The translations under genes and the position numbers were made by a program. From NCBI GenBank assembly GCA_029706075.1, contig JAINUG010000002.1:2164960-2228959 (forward strand): a stretch of 64,000 nucleotides of DNA, read 5' to 3'. Shown piece by piece: positions 12,031 through 62,085 of this stretch (its first letter is position 1; each line of letters opens with the position of its first letter). The DNA comes from Aldrovandia affinis. Lineage: Eukaryota > Chordata > Actinopteri > Notacanthiformes > Halosauridae. The notes under the pieces were generated by a model, which did no database searches, had not been told where the DNA came from, and saw only the letters and a list, made by a program, of their open reading frames with translations.

Positions 12031-12417
12031 TGGAACACTGTTCCTGTAAGAACAGGTAATCGTGAAACATTCATACGAGAACATGTAAATGCATTCTACA
12101 ATGCTGGTGGACTCCTGAGTGAAAAGGAGTGGTGGCTGGCATACATACTTTGAAGGACACCCATGCTGGTGTGAGCCCTCCGGAATTGACAGAGGACATT
12201 CCAACATTGGGACAGGCAGGGCTGTCTCGGGTGGGCGGGGCCTGGGGCAAGTCCACCTACATGGGGCCTAGCTGTTAACATGATGACATCATAGACTTAG
12301 CAACTGCTTAGCAACCATTGTTTATAATAGCAATAGAAATTATTATTATTATTAAAAATGTTCCCCTCTTACCGCAGGGGCCCTATGAAAATGTTCCCCA
12401 GTTGCCACCCCACAAAG

Positions 12418-12478
12418 ATGGCCCTGGGGACAGTCCTGTGGTTATGACTAGGTACCCCAAACTGGGGAAGGGGAATTA
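12418..12478 (+). repeat. Partial SINE-like segment next to a full copy
   Basis: GGCCCTGGGGACAG and GACTAGGTAC occur here and again inside the SINE at 12497-12689, suggesting a partial older copy beside the newer insertion. Confidence 0.45.
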
Positions 12479-12496
12479 CAGAACATCTTAACATGC

Positions 12497-12689
12497 AGGG
12501 CGCACGGTGGTGCAGTGGATAGCGCACGCCTCACAAAGAGGTCGGCCCTGGGGACAGTTTGCCTGTGGTTGGGTTGACTAGGTACAGTCCAAAGACAAAC
12601 TGGCTAATTGGAAGTCTAAAATGAGTGTGTGAAAATTGGATGAATTACAGGGTGTTTTATTTTTTAAATGAAACTTAGATAATGGATGG
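12497..12689 (+). mobile_element. tRNA-derived SINE, CACGGTGGTGCAGTGG type (193 bp)
   Basis: A 12-bp target duplication ATCTTAACATGC flanks it at 12485-12496 and 12690-12701. The head GCACGGTGGTGCAGTGGATA and the internal CAGTCCAAAGACA resemble the common fish AFC-like SINE group. It ends AGATAATGGATGG. Confidence 0.85.
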
Positions 12690-12701
12690 ATCTTAACATG
12701 C

Positions 12702-13544
12702 TGTGCCATTTCCACAAGAACACATGAGCTTGCTGTTGGTCTGTTTCCTCTGACCCCACTTTGCACATACATCACTATCAGCTAGACAGTGATTTATCAG
12801 ACTTTCTCCCTTACCATTCTTTGGCGTTTCAAGATAGCATTGACTGAATTCTGAGAGATTTTCATGTGTAGTGCACGCTGTATCTGTCCTCCTTTCAAGC
12901 ATTGCATAACAGTGTTTCATAATCAACATTTTAATAGGGGCTTAGAAAGTGCTGGTGTAATGTGAGTAAAACAGTCTAAACATGTTTTATGTAACAATAC
13001 AAAGAAAGGAAACATTTGTTTTCTGAGCATACAATACATGGAAACCATGATTTACACAGAATAGTGTTCACAAGTGTTGTCTTTTAAAATCTACTGAACC
13101 AAGATATGTTTACTATATTGACTGGGAGGTCATTATTCTACCCTTGTTCAAAATCCTTTTTTCTTTTTAGAATCCTTAGTTGTTGAGGTATTTTACTTGT
13201 ATTGTTCTTGTTTCATAATATTAATAAACTCAAACATTGTAACATATTTTTCTCATACAGATGTAACTGATGACAATAAAAGGCATTTTTGCTGTAAATA
13301 TTTTAGAATGTTAAACAAAGCCAATAGAGACAGACACATGCTCTCACATGCGCACAAAACACACACACACACCAGAAAGACTATCCAGGTAATGGGAATA
13401 GCTGGGCACATGCTCATACCACTGGGGATTCACTGTGGACAGTTCATCACTCCACCTGGAAAAAGAGGAACAGCAGAGACCTCCTATACCTCTACACTTG
13501 ACTAGCGCCTCCCTGATATTCTGTCCTGTCTTTTTGAAATGACA
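12702..13544. other. Intergenic, no gene recognised
   Basis: I see a short (CA)n near 13358-13372 and no supported gene. Confidence 0.5.
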
Positions 13545-14060
13545 ATTACATTTTACATTTTAAGCATTTAGCAGACGCTCTTATCCAGAGCGACTTACAA
13601 GATGTGCATAAATACATGGTAGGAACAATCATAGTACGCGCAAGAGATCAGTGCAGCAATACAGTGATAGACATCATTGCAGGTAGCTGCGTACCATACC
13701 TGTAACACTGGGAAGGAAAAGGTTAGTTTCTTTTTTTATCAAGTGGAGTAAGCAGGGGTATACAGTGTAGAGCAAGTAGGCAGTGGTGATGACAATTAGC
13801 TAGATGTACAGAGTTCAGTGGTAGTGGAGTCTGAAAAGGTGGGTTTTGAGTCTCTTGTGGAAGATCACAAGTGATTCCGCGGTCCTGACTGATTGCGGAA
13901 GGTCGTTCCACCAGCGAGGGGTCAGGACAGAGAAGAGACGAGACCGCGAGGAGCAGCTGCCAGGTGCCCGGAGGGATGGGGGCAGTCAGTTTGCCTGGCT
14001 GGGGTGTACGGAGTGATGAGTGACTGGAGGTATGGGGGAGCAGTACCTCTGTTACAATTA
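13545..14060. repeat. Dispersed repeat with SINE-like tail
   Basis: It opens with AGCATTTAGCAGACGCTCTT and ATCCAGAGCGACTTACAAG, the motif shared with the SINE tails at 7252 and 41601. A GC-rich body follows (GGTCGTTCCACCAGCGAGG around 13900). Such blocks are common dispersed repeats in fish genomes; I cannot assign a class. Confidence 0.5.
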
Positions 14061-14774
14061 CAATTTACAATATAATTATTTATTATTTTAGAAAGTTATG
14101 AATTATTTTAATTTTTGTCGATGTTGGATCCCAGACTTAAATTGACACATGGAAAGCTACAGAGTATTGTCTTTTGGCTCCTTGTGGAAGCGCATTTCTG
14201 AGCTAAAGTTTGTTCCTTGATAAATCAATTGTGCCTTTGTGAATGTACCACCAAAAGTGAGCGATATACAGTATGTCATGCCTACTAATAATAGCATATT
14301 CCTGTCAGAGATCTCATCAAATTTATGGCAAGGTGATCCACAGTTCATCCACATCACTAGATGAGTAGAAGTGGCCAAAGGCCAAAGTTCATGATAAAGC
14401 TGTCCAATGTGCACGTGCCCACAATAAAATAACACCCTCTGAAAACAAAAAAGTATGCAAAGTATCATGCATTCAATTGGTGCATGAAGGAATCAATCAT
14501 TTAATTCACTTAAAGAATATACAATGAAAATGAAAGAACCAATCCAAATACGCTCTTTGGGGGTGGAGGTGTTTTTCCCTCACTGTACTGTGTGATATGA
14601 ATTACAATGGTGGGTGTGCTCAATACTCTACTTTAAAGACAAACAAAGAGTTTCATTTTAATCATCCAATATGGCATATGAGTGAACATTTATAGTGAAG
14701 TTAATGAAGTATAGTGAAGAAAAAGTCATGACTACTCCTTTTTTTAAATCCGGTTTGTAACTATTTGTTAGCAA
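14061..14774. other. Intergenic, nothing recognised
   Basis: AT-rich sequence with no supported frame, RNA gene or clear repeat. Confidence 0.5.
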
Positions 14775-15355
14775 ACACATCATTTAGCAGAATTGGAGCA
14801 AAATGTTTCGTAGCCCTTAGAGGTCTTGGGCTATTTTGTCTCGTTGTCAAGGACAAAAGACGGGTCGTCAATTTTGTCGTCAGCATCACTCTCGATGTCA
14901 GACTCCTTACCAATAATTTCTTCAAATTCGTCATCCTCGACGTACAAAAGCAAGGTTTGTGGTACATTTAGCATTCGCCTCACACGAGGCTCAACTCGCC
15001 TAATTTCTCCTCCACAAAAATTCCAACTCCAACTCCAAAAACTAGCTAGGCATTTTTTTCCGTTTCATAATATGACAAAAAACGCCGAAGATATTCAAAC
15101 AAATGCGACGCCTGCCTCACATACTGTATGCGCTTTTACGCACGCGTAAATATAGTTTTTATATCAAATTAAAATGATAATATCTCCGTTTTTACTTGGT
15201 CTTTCAACGTCATTCAAAAAACTAGCATGGGGTTTCAAGCCAGCACTTTCGAGTGAAGTTGACGGCAATGCTCAAAGTGCCTTCGTTTTAAAGCTACGGC
15301 GTCTTGAACCAGTTACTGATTTGATCACGCCGGCGTGATCGGCGACTCCTAAGGG
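14775..15355 (-). mobile_element. Probable end fragment of a piggyBac-like element
   Basis: A TTAA at 15356-15359 borders a terminus that reads CCCTTAGGAGTCGCC inward on the - strand. A perfect 18-bp palindrome, GATCACGCCGGCGTGATC, lies at 15323-15340. Further inward the - strand holds a short acidic frame (LYVEDDEFEEIIGKESDI, around 14955-14880) that ends in a stop after about 35 more residues. Acidic N-terminal leaders and TTAA targets are typical of piggyBac transposases. No catalytic domain or second end is visible, so this is a truncated relic. Confidence 0.4.
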
Positions 15356-15359
15356 TTAA

Positions 15360-16645
15360 CAGCTGTTTCTTAGCACAGTAGAAAATACCATAGGAATATC
15401 AGAGCCATGTCATTTTAGTGATCATTTTTGATCTTAACTACCTTTAACTAACTAACTTAATTAAACAAACTATATATTCAGGGGGGAAAATCTACTTGTA
15501 TTTATTTGTGAGTCAAATGTATATCCAGACCATATTATTCAGCTGCACCTATAAATTGAATTATGTTAATTTGGCGAGATGAGTTATGGATAAATCCATT
15601 CAAACTCAAATCTATAAAAATGTGACACTTATCTTCCTTCACACTTTTTATAGATGCGGTGATTTGCGTTGGCCTGAAAATCTGGTGTCAATTTCTTTTT
15701 TTTATGGTTCTGGTGACCAAATGTCAAATTCTAACCTTGCACCCACAGCACTCAACATCTATATGTAATTAGTAGGGACAAACCAGAGGTTTCAACAGTT
15801 TGTCCCACATGGACTCGAGTGTTTAAAGAGAGTTGAGAGAGATGTTAATAAAGATCTTTGACCACCCACCGTCACTGTCTACCCCGCTTGTGGCTCCACA
15901 CTATCATAACAAGTTGCTATCAATCTTCACCCACACAGACTGGTATGTGTGGGATGGACAGTGAGAACATAACTGCCTTTGCGAATAGATAAGGGCCCAC
16001 TATTGTTTCTCTTTCAATCGTGTTGAATTGAAGTCCATTTGATTTCATTTTCGAAGAGCGACTACCCAATCCCAATATGACACAGCATTCTCTGTTCCTT
16101 ATTATTTATAGTCAAAGCTAGGGCTGTGGTGATATGTTAGCAAGCAAATGTGAAGTCATACTGACATACTCGCGTTCATCCAATGTATCATGACAAGCAG
16201 TTATGGATATTCTGGAATTGGAGATGAATGACTGTGCAGTTATACTGGACATCTAAGTACGGTTTTCTTTCAAACTGCTCAGGGGACCTACCTACATGAA
16301 ACTGTTTTCACAGTGTATTAGGCAACATAAAATAATATTTTTGCCTACCATCCACCATTATTCAGTATGGTCAAATTCAGTTAACTCTAGGCTCCATAAT
16401 TCAAATTCCATTCCAATCACATCCAATTAAAGAGTTTATATATTTCCCTCAATAATAATATATAATTATGCACCTCTTAAGATATGCTATTTATATTTGT
16501 GTTTCACAATCTCATAAAAAAATATTCATAATTGGGATGGTAGGTATGCCATCCACCAGGTTAGGGGTTGGGGGAGCATACATATAATATACTGAAATAA
16601 AATGTAACTTATTGTGGTACTGTGATGAAACATGAACCTGGTTCC
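15360..16645. other. Intergenic, nothing recognised
   Basis: AT-rich sequence without a supported gene or clear repeat. Confidence 0.5.
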
Positions 16646-16730
16646 TGATTATTATGATTATTATGATTATTATGATTATTATGATTATTAATCATCATAA
16701 TAATCATAAACATAATCATAATAATAAACC
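16646..16730. repeat. (GATTATTAT)n microsatellite forming an inverted repeat
   Basis: GATTATTAT units run to about 16690 and are followed by their near reverse complement (ATCATCATAATAATCATAAA and onward). The locus could extrude as a cruciform. Confidence 0.8.
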
Positions 16731-17120
16731 TTTATTTGACTAGGAAGTAACATTGAGTTTGAAAACAAGGGAGACAATTTTACAAGTGAGACCTGGCCAA
16801 GACATGGCCAAAGCAGTACAGGGCATACAAATATCACATTAACACACCGAGCCTACAGTAGCAAAACAATGAAATACAGTCAACAACCAAACCAGATAAG
16901 AATTGTAACAAGTGCAGCCAACCGTGACAATACTCATTATCTTCTGTTTAAAATTGGTGTTGATGAGGGACTCAAGATTGAGTTTTGCTTGCAACTCATT
17001 CCAGCACCAAAGACCATGATAGAAATATGATAGATAGCATACTATGGTTGTTTAAATGTATTTGGTTGTATTTCTTTGGAGCAGCAAAATTTAGCTAGCA
17101 TTTGCATATAAGCTTTGATA
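16718..17120. repeat. Probable dispersed repeat remnant
   Basis: AAACCTTTATTTGACTAGGA and the following block resemble a repeat seen in many fish genomes, and its end cannot be placed. The assignment is from general familiarity with such sequences. Confidence 0.3.
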
Positions 17121-17560
17121 TAATCAAAAATCTCTGGCAGAAATAAAATATGCTACTGTTGCCATTTTAGACAAGAATGAAGAGGCAACTTAGCTATTGA
17201 TTTGATTTTATATATATTAGATTTTTCAAATAATTAAAAATAGGTAAATACCAAACTTCAGTAGCAACTCAAATGGGTGTTTTATTTGACCGATGCTGTA
17301 CTGTACTGTTTTTACAAAGTAAATCTTTAATAGTGCTTAGTACTATTAAACACAGCGATTTGTGAAATTTCTAATTCATGATACCTTGCCTGCCATTTGA
17401 CATTCTCGCCTAAACACCACAATGTACTCTTGCTGCTTCTAAGCACTAGGAGGTGGAGTCTGTATGACTGACATAAATAGGGGCGGATCTTGATGCGTCT
17501 GTGAGAGGATTTCCATTTCCTGCACTGGATGTCTCCCTGCTACTTGCTTTCCCTTAAAAC
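17121..17560. other. Upstream flank of btaf1
   Basis: No gene recognised. The sequence becomes less AT-rich towards the btaf1 promoter. Confidence 0.5.
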
Positions 17561-17569
17561 GTGCTCTTT

Positions 17570-17680
17570 GATTGGTTACCCGTAGCCCATGTAACCAATC
17601 ACGCTGCGGCTACCATGGAGGAAGGAATAAATGCAAGATGGCTCCTCATATAAAACCAGCCTCCTGGCTTCTCTGTTGTG
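17570..17680 (+). promoter_or_regulatory. btaf1: Putative btaf1 core promoter (CCAAT pair, YY1-like site, TATA-like box)
   Basis: GATTGGTTAC at 17570-17579 and GTAACCAATC at 17591-17600 are a perfect 10-bp inverted repeat carrying two opposed CCAAT boxes (NF-Y type). AAGATGGCT at 17635-17643 matches a YY1-like site. TATAAAA at 17649-17655 would place the transcription start near 17680, about 330 nt before the start codon. The motifs are seen; their use is inferred. Confidence 0.5.
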
Positions 17681-18011
17681 AACAACAAAATTACTCTTTA
17701 TATCTGATTAGGTTAAAATACCTGTCCGGGAGTAGTTCTGAGGGATAATCTAGGCTCTAAGGTGATATAAGTGTAACCCAGGGCGTCGCTGTGTGGAGCA
17801 AGTTGTTGAAGAGTAAAGGGGGAGCTATTTTGAAGCTATGAATTAGCAGCGCCCACCGACTGCCTGGATTCGGATGGTGCGCGACAGACCAGGGCCTGTC
17901 CAACCACCGGATCGTTTGAGATTATCGTATCAAAATTTAAGGAAATTCATGGTGTCTTTCTGCTGGTTCACGGATCGTGAAAGATCACAGAGACTCTCTT
18001 AGTTGGTGATC
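17680..18011 (+). other. btaf1: Putative btaf1 5' UTR
   Basis: The start is inferred from the TATA-like box. The UTR holds a minimal uORF (ATG AAT TAG at 17838-17846) and a 42-codon uORF at 17874-18002. The main ATG has A at -3 and G at +4, a strong Kozak context. Confidence 0.45.
17874..18002 (+). promoter_or_regulatory. 42-codon upstream ORF in the btaf1 leader
   Basis: ATG at 17874-17876 (G at +4 but C at -3) opens a 42-codon frame with a TAG at 18000-18002, 9 nt before the btaf1 ATG and in the same frame. The stop also rules out an N-terminal extension of BTAF1. If the leader is as inferred, the uORF could dampen btaf1 translation. Confidence 0.5.
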
Positions 18012-55760
<37,749 letters not shown>

Positions 55761-56718
55761 CCTGCCGTGCCCGGAGACCCCCCAACCAAGCCCAGTACGA
55801 CAACCTCATGCACCGTCTCCCGTTACCGGCCGCGCCCGGCAACACCTGGACCACTTCATAGCACTCCATGCGTTCTCTCCAGCAAGCTGCCACCTTTCCG
55901 CGCCCCCCCTGCGATGGTTCGCCCTGCTCGCGCCTGCCCTCTGCTGGCCGTCCTTCCCGTAGGTTTTGCCGGCTGAGCGGAGAGGGGAATGGGGAGTGGG
56001 AGGGGGTGGGGACAGGACAAAGGGAGGGCTGGTGCTTTTAGAAAGGACGGCTCAAGGTTCCCTCCCCCGCTGTCCTCTCGGCGCGTGCGCGCGCGGCTCA
56101 CTCTCAGAAACATGGCCTTCCGTGACGGAGGGGCATTCCGTTCTGCTTTTTTAAAACTCTGTCTTAAAGCTTCGGCTCCCTCATTGACTGCGACTGTAAA
56201 TACGAGTGTGCGTGTGGGTGCGTGTGAGCGTATGCGTGTGAGGGGCTGGGGTTAGGACAGTGTTTCGGGCGCTGACGTTTTTATGCCCCAGCGTCCGTAG
56301 AGGCTGGACTTGCACTCCCTGAATCTTTGGGGGGTGCTCATTGTTTCGTGGCTCCTCAAGCACAAGACTCCCTGCCTTCTGAGACGTCCTTGAAATCCAA
56401 ACCATGAAATCAGGCAAACCGTGTTTTCATTTGAGCCTCTGTCGCTGCCTGGTATGTCCCCTCCCCCCATTCCCTCATGCCCATGACAAAAAAAAAAAAA
56501 AGAAAAAAATCTATAGCAGCTGATCACAGTGTACTTCCTGTAAGTGTTCAACTCTGACACACACCGTGGCCGCTAGGCAGGTACTTACTGAGGACTGGCA
56601 TCGGCTCGCTCTTCAGTCTTCACAAACGTGTTTTAAAAATCGCCGAACTGTAAATATTTCTGTACTTGCCGTTTTTGTTTAAGCTGATAGAATTCTAATA
56701 AATTCTAAAGAGCTTCTG
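55761..56718 (+). other. btaf1: btaf1 3' UTR
   Basis: It runs from the stop to the poly(A) signal at 56697. It includes an A-rich run at 56488-56509. A partial duplicate of the last coding bases (CCAGTACGACAACCTCATGC, 55789) lies just after the stop. Confidence 0.75.
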
Positions 56719-56735
56719 GTGTGTGTCTCTCTGTC
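56697..56735 (+). terminator. btaf1: btaf1 poly(A) signal and GT-rich element
   Basis: AATAAA at 56697-56702 is followed at 56717-56726 by TCTGGTGTGTGTC, a typical downstream element. Cleavage probably falls near 56715. Confidence 0.8.
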
Positions 56736-56745
56736 ATTCTCAAAG

Positions 56746-57003
56746 TGTCAGTGATAATCTCTGTACAGCCCTGCTCATCTCTCAGGGTCAGTGCTATTCC
56801 CTGTCTATGCCTGCTCATCTCTCGGGGTCAGTGCTATTCTCTGTACAGGCCTGCTCATCTCTCAGGGTCAGTGCTATTCTCTGTACAGACCTGCTCATCT
56901 CTCAGGGTCAGTGCTATTCTCTGTACAGGCCTGCTCATCTCTCAGGGTCAGTGCTATTCTCTGTCCATACCTGCCAATCTCCCAGGATCGGTGCTATTTG
57001 CTC
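56746..57003. repeat. 40-bp minisatellite just past the btaf1 poly(A) site
   Basis: About 6.5 copies of a 40-bp unit (GTCAGTGCTATTCTCTGTAC AGGCCTGCTCATCTCTCAGG). The central copies differ by one or two bases and the edge copies are more diverged. Confidence 0.95.
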
Positions 57004-58009
57004 AGTAAAAGCCCTTACCTGAGTGAGGGGCATTACTAAGACTTCCATGTCCCGGGGCTGCGGCTGACTCTCCCCAGGAGCCGCACAGATGACAGCGCCT
57101 CTCAAATACGGAGAGATTCCAATCCACACACGGCCTGCTGAACGTCTTTTGTTAATGTCCATTCCATAAAGCAGAGATTCTGAGAACTAAATGTGTGTGC
57201 TTTTATATTTATGTCATGCTACCGACATCTCTTTTGTCACCAAGTTTATTGGACGTGGTTTCTAAACGAGTGGAACCTGTGCGTATGAGGTCTGCCTGTT
57301 TAACGGCGCAGGGCTATGCAGGAGGTTTCTCTGAATCGCTCCGCTGCAGTGCACTCCTGGGCCTGTGGGGCGTTGTGTGGACTCAGAGAAATCAACTGCA
57401 GCACTGACTCTGCAAAGAGGTGTCTCTGAGCTGCTGTCTCAGCTCCTGGCTCGTTGTTGAATAACCCCAAATGATTTATTTCTGGAAATGTTCAAAAGAC
57501 CTTCTCCCCCCACCCCAAGGAGTATGCGGTAGCTCACCACAAACCCTCAAAAGCGCATTGGCTGCTGATGCACACATCGGGGTGGTGAGAGAGCGACTGA
57601 CTGCAGGGCACACACACTGACTGCTGTTAGTTAGGTTCCAGGCCAGGGGGAGGAGCTGGAGGTTGTGATGTCATAAAGGTTAAAGGTTAGGACTTGAGGA
57701 ACACGATTGAAGTTTTAGAGGATTAAGAAAAGCACAGAGGTTAGAGATGGGTGTTACAGCCACATTAAGGAGAAGGGAGGATGTGGATGAGTTGGGTTTC
57801 CACACTTGCGTTCAGCAGGTTTATAAGCCTGTGTGAAAAGTACCACTTGCACTGCTGCTCTCTCAAAGGTGAGACCAGAATACCTCTACAGGTAGGTACA
57901 TGCTGTGTGCAGCATCTGCCCCAAAATAAGTGATTTTTGTTTTGAACAAAGAATTTCACCTGAAAGCAAAGTGTGAGTGTTGGGGAGGCCATGCAAGAGA
58001 CAACAAGTT
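57004..58009. other. btaf1-cpeb3 intergenic stretch
   Basis: Nothing recognised beyond short unsupported frames. Confidence 0.6.
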
Positions 58010-61000
58010 CCACTGTGTCATACAACTACGTTTAATAAGAGCTGCTTATTAGTACAGAGAGGGGGAAAAAATTAAGTCGGAACTACAAAGTTGAAGCAGT
58101 AATAAGCGATAGCAGCATCGAGCTCCATGTTGTATTCACAGTAGTACTGCAGATTCAGACAAGCATAGGTCCAAGTCAACAATCTCAAAGCCTCGTCAAA
58201 GAGAGAACCAGCAATCACACCCAAAAGGAAAAGATTGAAAAATAAAAATGAACAACAAAAAAAATGTTATCTTAAAAAGTACATTTAAAAGTAGTGGTTA
58301 GTCTCCAAAAACAACTAATGAAGCAGTTTTTTTTAGTTTTTTTTTTTAGATCACGATAGACAGATAGGCCTACTGTTTGCTTAGAGAGTATGTCCAAGGG
58401 GGAAAGAGATGCTACCAAAACCTAATGTTACATGAGAGATATAGATATTCATATAGAGAAATTAAATGCCCACCGTCACCAAATACATGTCCCCCCCTAC
58501 CCACAACAAAATGTTTATTTTTTTATTTTTTACCCATTTACTTTAGAGGGTTACTCATATTCAGGATCTTAACTCAAAAATACTTTAGTGGTGTGAGCCT
58601 AATACTGGCCCAGCAGCGGACCCAGCAGCTTTGTGGTGAGAAATGAAGATTGGCCAAAGACCACCTGTACAACTTGAAAAGTACTAAAGACAAGCTAGAA
58701 ATGACATTACCAGATCTGTTAGGAGTTGTTCCTTTTCGTTGTGCAGGTTTGAACAAATCGTTTTTTTTGGAGAGGGGGGCGTGCTGTCACAGTACTTCAT
58801 CCAGAATATTTCCCACCAATCAGGTCTGGAGTGGACACATTTAGGTCTCCACCAACCAGAAGTCTGGAAAGGAACTCCTCTTTGCCCTCTTGCTACACAC
58901 CACAGATCTGCCACGGACATTAATGTGCGAATGCCTTAGGCTTCGGACAGTTTCCTAGGTCTTGGTAAATCAGCAGATAAAGCTGAATCCATTTTAAAAA
59001 ACTGAACCTATAGCAATTAAGAGAAAATGCCAGTTAACAGAATGCAAGGAAGCATCATTTTCCACTTCCGTCCAATGAATGGGGGTCAGCCAAATACATT
59101 CATACTAAAATACAATCACGCCGACGTACTTCGTCGTTAAATGGGTGATTCTTGAGTTTGAGAGCTCTAAAGAAAAATATAGACTGACGCAACTAAATGG
59201 ACATGGTTTCACCAACAATGTTCCCACAGGAAGTACTGTGCCAGCCAACCCCCTGCCCGGCTAATGTTGTTATGCTACAAGGTGGGGTAGCAGTGGAGTG
59301 TCGCTCCCACAATACCACAACATACTAGGTGTCCACTCCATTCTGCTATGTTCTTTTATTGCCCATTCATTTATTACATTGCCAATCACTTAACATCACC
59401 AGCCAGAAGTTGTTGTTTTTTTTGTCTTTTTTTGATCATTGCCACACTAATGTAAACCACATCAGCGAGTTAATACATAAAGCTTTGCATTTCAAAAAAT
59501 CTAGACACTTTAGTAACAATATTACAAAGGTTTTTAGCTTCAAAACAAATAAACGAACAAAACGAAAAAATAAACTTTAAAGAATTAGCATCATAAAATT
59601 AATTTATTCCAAGTAAAAATACAAAATAATATTAATGACATTGACCAGATATGAAAGTCTCCCCCAGAAACAACTATATTAATGGTTGAGAAATAAGTCT
59701 GTAAAGAAAATATGAAATAAAAATGAAAAATATGTAAATATGTTTCAATTTTCTTTTTTTAGCAAAAATCTCTAAAAATAATGAAAAAATTTCTCAGTAC
59801 AAAGGCTACATTACTACTGGAAGATACTAGCACGAAGAGTAGGTAAATACACAGTAGAAAATGATCGTAGTGAATCACAATGCTTGCAATGAAAATAAAT
59901 CTGCAATAAAGATTTATGCCTCTTTTTCTTATCTTTTTTCTTTTTTACAAACAGTACAAACAGTATTGCACATTACAACAAAGAATCGAGGTTGTTAGCC
60001 TTAAAAAAAATGGGACTAATTCAAGTCTTGCGTGAAAAGGCCACCACGCACCCAAAGCTCCATGGGGGCTTTCGCGATCAAGTTACAGCTGAAACACTTT
60101 GAATCTTTATTTTAAAAATAACATTCTTTTTCACCTCCTCCTTCACAAGGACCCTCAACAGTCTTTTTTTTCTCTTTTTTTTAATAACGTCAAGTTAACA
60201 AAGCAGGGTATGTCGATTTACAAAACAAAAGGGAGCACATACTTTTAGGAAACATAAAAAAGTTATCTTTTAAAAAAATAACATGAACAGAAGATCTCTC
60301 ACAATTCTGGTCAGCGTAATAAATGATTGATTATAAATATACAAAACAAGGGAAGTTTCTTCAATTATCTTTCTCAGCACCAAATGGAGATTGGAAATTT
60401 TCTTCTTGTTAACATTTTTTTTTCCTCTTAATTCGGATGAATTAATAATTTCCTTGGAACGCTACCTCTCGTTCGATCATCTTCGCCCAAACTCCCATGA
60501 CGTCCGGTACGTCCACCAAGGGGTAACTCTTTCTGCAATCCTTTCCCTCTGTAATAAGGTAGACTCTGTACTTCAGCTAACTACGTCGTTATATTAAAGT
60601 TATAAAGCTCTAGCTCCTTCAGTATTTTTTTTTCCAAAAATAAAAATAAGCAAATAAGCATGACAAAAATAAAATTAACCATCTGTTAAATCATTTTTCT
60701 TGCAGAATTAAATTAATATATATATATATATTTTATCTGAATAAACTTACTTAGAAAATATCAATTTCTCTCCTATTATATTTCAAAATTGAGGTATTGC
60801 AAAAGATCATGTCAGTCAGAAAGCACGCTTTTATCTTTTTTTTTTTCTTAACAAAAAAAATTGCTGACTGTTTGTCCAGGTACAAAGGGTAGTGCATAAC
60901 AAATGTCTTTACCAGAGAATGAACACACATAGAAAACCTATCTGGGCTGGGAAAGTAACGTCACAAAAAAAGCCCAGAATTCACTTCCATAGGGATACTA

Positions 61001-61944
61001 ATCATTATCAGCCTTTTTTGTTTTGTTTTGTTTTTCTCTTTTTTGATCAGTAAAAAAGTAATTTTTGTTATTTTTTTTAGTTTATTTTTTTTCAGAAACG
61101 AAAAAAGTTCACCCTAAAGCCAATACTTGCTACTAAAATGAAGAAATAAAGACCGAAAGGGGACAAACATGGGACAATCACGACACATGAAACAGGACGT
61201 GACGCACTCATCTACTTGCGGTGTTGTAGTAGTCTGTCGGATTGTCCACAGAACTGCTAAAAACCAGAGTAACCAACCCCCACCCCTGACCAATACTGCC
61301 CCTTTCCCTCCCCCTGCACCCCCCACAACCCCCCACCCCAACCTCCCTGCCCAGCCCACCCCAGGTTCAGCAGCCAAGAAAAGTTCTTCATGTTGCATTC
61401 GTAACCCCACCCCCAACCCAACACGCCCCGCCCACCCAAATGTCCAACCCTTTTTGCTAAAGAAAAAAAGTCCACCATTTTAGCAGGTCATAATTCTACT
61501 TCAAGCTTCCCAGGAAAATCAGGGTACACCCCAGCTAACGCACGCGCTACGATTTTGCAATGCCGCAACGTCACAAAGTCATCGTCACGGAGACGGAGAT
61601 CGTTGTGCGCCGGCCGGGACCGGAGCTCAGTTTATAAACCACACGCCTCGGTTGCAGACAGTTCTGAAGCATTCGTCTCATTCCTCGTTCTTTTTAAACT
61701 TATTGCCTTCTGTTTTCTTTTATCAATTTCTCCTCAAAATAAATTAAAAATAAACGTGCCTACTTCACCAGTCAGACCGGATGGAGCAGGGCCTGACGCT
61801 CTGCCGGCTGTCGTGGTCGTGTGTTTGTGGCTGAAGTGTTCATCACATGAGCTCTTTGGTTTGTGGACACAATTTTAGGCTATGTCAATGGTACAGACAG
61901 ATCCATGTTTCTCAGACTCCAGCTCACTGTTTTTTTTTTCTGTA

Positions 61945-62085
61945 TGTGTGTGTGTGTGTGTGCGTGAGAGAATGCGTTTCTGTGCCTGCGTGTGTGTGTG
62001 TGTGTGTGCGCGCGCACGTGCATGCATGTACGCATGCGTGTGAGCGAAAGTGTGTGACGTGTTTGTGTGCGCACGTGTGTGTACA
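61945..62085. repeat. TG/CG-rich microsatellite in the putative cpeb3 3' UTR
   Basis: Runs of TGTGTGTG interrupted by GCGCGCGCACGTGCATGCAT, with Z-DNA potential. Confidence 0.85.

Noticed and set aside
16621-16740. CRISPR-like regular repeat
   Set aside because: It is a short trinucleotide-type microsatellite with no spacers, in vertebrate DNA.
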